A DNA stretch of 19,121 bases from Bacteroidales bacterium (GTDB taxonomy: Bacteria > Bacteroidota > Bacteroidia > Bacteroidales > JAOZTL01): the NCBI GenBank assembly GCA_029942205.1, contig JAOZTL010000006.1, positions 1-19,121 on the forward strand. Direction: 5' to 3'. Within the stretch, counting starts at the first letter, position 1, and each line of letters begins with the position of its first letter. The position numbers and the translations under genes were made by a program. Shown piece after piece: positions 15,903 through 19,121 of this stretch. The notes beneath the pieces are model-generated. The model was not told the DNA's origin, searched no databases, and saw only the letters and a program-made list of their open reading frames with translations.

Positions 15903-16415
15903 CTACTTGTTATTATTGCTCAAATTAATTAATGTTCCACTCACTCGCATACCTTTTTTTTGTATTTGAACAGGAAAAATTTCAAACTCTAAATCAAAAT
16001 CAGACTCTACAAAATTTATATCCGAGCCTTTAAGTCCTTCTTTTTCGCTAATAATGAGTGTGGGATAATCATTTATTTTAAGTGAAATTTCGTCTATCTT
16101 TTTACTTTTTTTTCGGGGAATAAACAAAATATGACAATTCGTTATAGATTCAGTAGATTCAAATACTTTTATCTGAATATTTCGATTTGCTATTTTCTTT
16201 TTAGAAACAATTTTCTCTAATTCCTGCACTATCGGTGGTTGACCTAATACGCCTATCACAAAATCACCATTTTGTGCTTTTACTGGCCATTCGATATTTT
16301 TAATGAAATTATATACAAACAACGCTTTAAACTTCTCATTTTGTCCATAAGAAAATGATTTAATGTTTAGCATCAAAAAAATTAAAAATATTGTTTTTTT
16401 GTATGCTGGCTTCAT
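15903..16415 (-). CDS. YfiR/DUF4154 family periplasmic protein
   Basis: This 170-aa secreted protein (signal peptide 1-25, ending SYGQ) matches the YfiR/DUF4154 family throughout: KALFVYNFIKNIEWP (29-43), FVIGVLGQPP (52-61), ANRNIQIKVF (76-85), NCHILFIPRK (93-102), PTLIISEKEGL (118-128), INFVESDFDLEFEI and a final MRVSGTLINL. In Pseudomonas YfiR is a periplasmic repressor that binds the sensor part of the diguanylate cyclase YfiN and is controlled by the outer-membrane lipoprotein YfiB. Here the membrane partner next to it is a histidine kinase with a periplasmic loop and HAMP domain, 55 nt upstream. I infer it tunes that kinase. Redox-active cysteine pairs of YfiR are absent; only one cysteine is seen in the mature part. 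Confidence 0.88.
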   Translation of the reverse strand: MKPAYKKTIFLIFLMLNIKSFSYGQNEKFKALFVYNFIKNIEWPVKAQNGDFVIGVLGQPPIVQELEKIVSKKKIANRNIQIKVFESTESITNCHILFIPRKKSKKIDEISLKINDYPTLIISEKEGLKGSDINFVESDFDLEFEIFPVQIQKKGMRVSGTLINLSNNNK

Positions 16416-16470
16416 TCGTTTATTTGTAAGGTTTTGTTTTTTTACACACTAGTACTTATGTGAAATTTTT

Positions 16471-18423
16471 TTATGACTTTTCTGCTATTAATATATTAAA
16501 TAACAGTGGAACTTCCGATAATAAATTTAGTAAATTCGCAAATTCATATAAATTAATATATTCTAAAACATCTACTCCATATTCTGTGATGGTATAAATC
16601 TGATGCTTGTCGCCCACTTCAATAATACGTTCAGCAAACTCTTTTATTTTATCTATCGACAAATTTTCTTTAATAAACTGATACTTCGGATACAAATCCG
16701 TTTTGATTGTAGAAATTAAATTTTCATCAATCCCGTAATCTTCCAAAAATTCTAATAATTCTTTTTCATAATGAAATGTGATAGAACTTTGCATGTTTTC
16801 AGACTCAATGATCCGTCCTGCGGGCAATACCAGTCGAAAACGGCTACCTTTCTTTAATTCACTTTCGACATGAATAGCTCCTCCATTTTTTTCCGCAAAT
16901 TCATTGCATAAAATCAAACCCAAGCCTGTACCTCGCTCATTATCCGTACCAGAAGTGGATGTATTTTCGTCTATTTTAAACAAATTTTCTCGAATATCAT
17001 CAGGAATTCCAATACCATTATCTTCGACTTCTATAATCTGAAATTTACCTTCCTTATGATTTCGTATCCAAACTGTTCCGCCTCGCTGTGTGAATTTTAA
17101 TGCATTCGATATCAAATTACGAATCACGGTAGTGGTCATGTTATAATCAGCAAAAACAGTATCATGCCCATTTATTTCTGCTTTTAACTCAATGCTTTTA
17201 GTATTTGCTTTATTGTTCAGTAGCAATAAATTTTCGTCAATCACCTTGGCCAATGGCAAATTTATTGGCGCAAACTTGATACGCCCTGTCTGCGAACGAG
17301 ACCATTCCAATAAGTTTTCTAACAAATTATACCCCTGTCGAGAAGCATTATTTATCATCAAAATATATTCTTTTTTACGCTTATCGTCGAATAATGAAAA
17401 ATTTGCGTGTAGCATATCCGAAGCACTAATCAGCGTACTAAACGGGTTTTTTAAATCATGGGCAATGATCGAAAAGAACTTATCTTTTGTCAAATTCAAA
17501 TCTTTGAATCGCTGTTCGCTCTCAAACAATGCCTTATTCGCTTGTTCTAGCTTTAGCGTTTTATCTTCCAGTATTTGATTGGCTTCGCTTAATTTTTCTT
17601 GATTATTTTTCAGACTAACAGCCATTTGGTTGAACGTTTCTGCTAATTCCTGTATTTCATCTTTACTCCCAATCTGTACTTTGGTATCCAAATTCCCTTG
17701 TGCTATTTGCTCACTGGCTTTATTCAATTTGAGTACTGGACGCACAATCAACTGTGTCGTTATTCCTGCTATAAGTATTGTAGATAATACCAAGCCTATT
17801 GCTCCCCAAAACACAATTCGGCGAAAATAAATAAACGAAGCATCCATTTTTTCTTTTGAATTGGCTACTATTTTATTTTGCGAACGAATCAAATCATCTA
17901 AATTATGAAGTATTTCATTGCTTAATGCCATTATTTCGGCTTCTTCATTTTCCACCATCATTTCTGATTCAAAAATAATCATCGGTCGGTCGTAACTATC
18001 AAACGAATTCAGCTTCGCCATAATATATTTATGCTTCTCAAATAATTCTTTTTCTATCCTACGTGTAAGGCTGTTGTATTTTCGTTGATCTGTAGACGAC
18101 CATTTTATAGATATTTTCTTTATCTTTTCTTTTATTATTGGAAAGTTAAGTGTGTGGATGTTTTTTAATTTTACTTTTCCTGGCGTATTTGTTTTCCGTT
18201 CTACAAACACCCAATTACGAATCAAAAGCTTCGAATTGGTGATCATATTATACATTTCTTGAAGATAATTAACAGAGGTAGTATGCACATTAGCAATATC
18301 GCCTATTACTTTTTTGTTGCGTTCTAATTCACGATAAGTCAGCACACTACTCATTATTACGGCTATAATAATAATACTAAATGCTAAACTTAATTTTTTG
18401 GAAATAGAAAATCTGACTTTCAT
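16471..18423 (-). CDS. HAMP sensor histidine kinase with extra C-terminal helical domain
   Basis: This is an inner-membrane sensor kinase. The start is ATG 18423 (MKVRFSISKK), giving 650 aa; an in-frame TTG 33 nt earlier overlaps the candidate -7 box and is rejected. Membrane helix 1 covers about 10-29. The periplasmic region 30-200 is helical and resembles the four-helix-bundle sensors of chemoreceptors. Helix 2 covers 203-226. HAMP follows (227-280, with RPVLKLN and DEIQELAETFNQM), then a coiled coil (275-310). The HisKA motif FSIIAHDLKNPF (317-328) has phospho-accepting His322. The ATPase domain has the N box NLISNALKFT (436-445), G1 DNGIGIP (468-474) and G2 GTGLGL (498-503). Residues 545-650 form an acidic helical extension that I know only from the ends of some hybrid kinases. 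There is no receiver domain and no response-regulator gene beside it. It is first in the presumed operon with the YfiR, PagL-like and TonB-receptor genes. Confidence 0.93.
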   Translation of the reverse strand: MKVRFSISKKLSLAFSIIIIAVIMSSVLTYRELERNKKVIGDIANVHTTSVNYLQEMYNMITNSKLLIRNWVFVERKTNTPGKVKLKNIHTLNFPIIKEKIKKISIKWSSTDQRKYNSLTRRIEKELFEKHKYIMAKLNSFDSYDRPMIIFESEMMVENEEAEIMALSNEILHNLDDLIRSQNKIVANSKEKMDASFIYFRRIVFWGAIGLVLSTILIAGITTQLIVRPVLKLNKASEQIAQGNLDTKVQIGSKDEIQELAETFNQMAVSLKNNQEKLSEANQILEDKTLKLEQANKALFESEQRFKDLNLTKDKFFSIIAHDLKNPFSTLISASDMLHANFSLFDDKRKKEYILMINNASRQGYNLLENLLEWSRSQTGRIKFAPINLPLAKVIDENLLLLNNKANTKSIELKAEINGHDTVFADYNMTTTVIRNLISNALKFTQRGGTVWIRNHKEGKFQIIEVEDNGIGIPDDIRENLFKIDENTSTSGTDNERGTGLGLILCNEFAEKNGGAIHVESELKKGSRFRLVLPAGRIIESENMQSSITFHYEKELLEFLEDYGIDENLISTIKTDLYPKYQFIKENLSIDKIKEFAERIIEVGDKHQIYTITEYGVDVLEYINLYEFANLLNLLSEVPLLFNILIAEKS

Positions 18424-18785
18424 TACTTTATAAAATAAACAACAAATATACAGCAAAAAAATAGTGGAATAAAAAAAAATCGCTTCTTTTTTGTTATTAT
18501 TAAATATTAGTACAAAAAAATCGATACATTGCTTTTATTCAATTCATTGTTTATAAGTAAACGACACAAACACATTGCAATATCAAAACAGACAGAAGAT
18601 ATTAATTTAAGTTTTTTTGTCTTATATATTTATCCAATGACCGAGACTAACAAAATTTCGCAACTACAAAGACTTATTCTCAGAAAAACAAGTTCGTTAA
18701 TAATAGAAATAATATAAAAAAGACAACTACCAAAGCATCGCAGTCAATGCCTTGAGTGAGAGTCATAAAAAAATCAGTATGTATA
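18424..18785. other. Intergenic region between chemoreceptor and kinase genes
   Basis: This AT-rich stretch of about 360 nt has no supported gene; a short plus-strand frame over 529-717 of its kilobase (18529-18717) lacks a recognisable product. It must hold the end of the chemoreceptor transcript and the promoter of the kinase operon. No GC-rich terminator was seen after the chemoreceptor gene. Confidence 0.5.
18443..18450 (-). promoter_or_regulatory. Candidate -7 box for the kinase operon
   Basis: The minus-strand octamer TATATTTG matches the Bacteroidota -7 consensus exactly and lies 19 nt before the kinase ATG, implying a very short leader. The expected -33 TTTG is not seen; a T-run occupies that region. 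Confidence 0.35.
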
Positions 18786-19121
18786 CTAAAATTGTTCAAA
18801 GCCATCGTCATTTTTTTCTTCAATATTAATCTTAACTCCTGTTATTGCTTCTTCTCGTATTACTTCTGTGAGTGTGTCTTTTTCTTTTTGTCTTTTTTTT
18901 TGTATTTGGAAACCTGCAGAATTATCTTTTTCATCAATTCTAAAAAATGAGATGGCATCATTCAAATAGTCTGCCTGTGTTGATAATTCTTCGGCATTAG
19001 CTGAAAGTTCTTCCGAACTTGCCGATAACTCTTCTGAAGTGCTCGCATATTGTTGTGCCAATATATTTAATTGTTGTATCGAATTATTTATTTGTCCAGC
19101 GCCCGAATTTTGTTCCATACT
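18786..19121 (-). CDS. Methyl-accepting chemotaxis protein, C-terminal end (cut by window edge)
   Basis: The last 111 residues of a chemoreceptor are present; the sensor and the signalling tip lie beyond the window. The visible part ends the cytoplasmic coiled coil: INNSIQQLNILAQQYASTSE, then EELSASSEELSANAEELSTQ, then LNDAISFFRI, the standard closing segment of such proteins including the distal methylation-helix repeats. A tail of about 50 charged, probably unstructured residues follows and finishes in GFEQF. That ending fits the aromatic-x-x-aromatic pattern of CheR/CheB tethering pentapeptides. An internal Met at 19118 is not a start. The gene is in the same direction as the kinase operon but separated by about 360 nt. 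Confidence 0.92.
   Translation of the reverse strand, partial: SMEQNSGAGQINNSIQQLNILAQQYASTSEELSASSEELSANAEELSTQADYLNDAISFFRIDEKDNSAGFQIQKKRQKEKDTLTEVIREEAITGVKINIEEKNDDGFEQF

Noticed and set aside
17192..17578. 128-codon plus-strand frame inside the kinase gene
   Set aside because: It is antisense to the strongly conserved HisKA region and has no recognisable domain.

Overview
The window comes from an AT-rich Bacteroidota genome. The evidence is a complete type IX secretion (T9SS) and gliding-motility core (porP/sprF, gldK, gldL, gldM, gldN), start codons preceded by A-rich leaders instead of Shine-Dalgarno boxes, and a few -7 boxes of the Bacteroidota TAnnTTTG type. The order or genus cannot be fixed from the sequence. 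No tRNA, rRNA, CRISPR array, insertion sequence or phage gene was seen.

Layout. (1) Positions 1-932, minus strand: the N-terminal 310 residues of a class A penicillin-binding protein (PBP1A), cut by the window edge. (2) 933-1264: a divergent spacer carrying one copy of a roughly 60-bp repeat. (3) 1265-5008, plus strand: topA and, 6 nt later, an arginase-fold protein that has lost half of its metal ligands. (4) 5313-11451, plus strand: porP, gldK, gldL, gldM, gldN, closed by a clear intrinsic terminator at 11488-11515. A 15-bp perfect hairpin sits between gldM and gldN. (5) 11528-12040, plus strand: a thioredoxin-fold lipoprotein with one active-site cysteine. (6) 12251-18423, minus strand, transcribed right to left: a HAMP histidine kinase, a YfiR/DUF4154 periplasmic protein, a PagL-like outer-membrane barrel and a TonB-dependent receptor. 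(7) 18786-19121, minus strand: the C-terminus of a methyl-accepting chemotaxis protein ending in a possible CheR/CheB tether.

How the genes work together. GldL and GldM form the proton-driven inner-membrane motor. GldK and GldN form the periplasmic ring under the outer membrane. PorP is an outer-membrane accessory barrel. The minus-strand set spans the whole envelope: an outer-membrane receptor, an outer-membrane lipid A deacylase-like barrel, a soluble periplasmic YfiR-type regulator and an inner-membrane kinase. I read it as a candidate envelope-sensing module whose cytoplasmic output partner (response regulator or c-di-GMP enzyme) is not in the window. That cluster, the degenerate arginase conserved beside the T9SS genes, and the repeat found in the leaders of two unrelated envelope genes are the main points worth following up.
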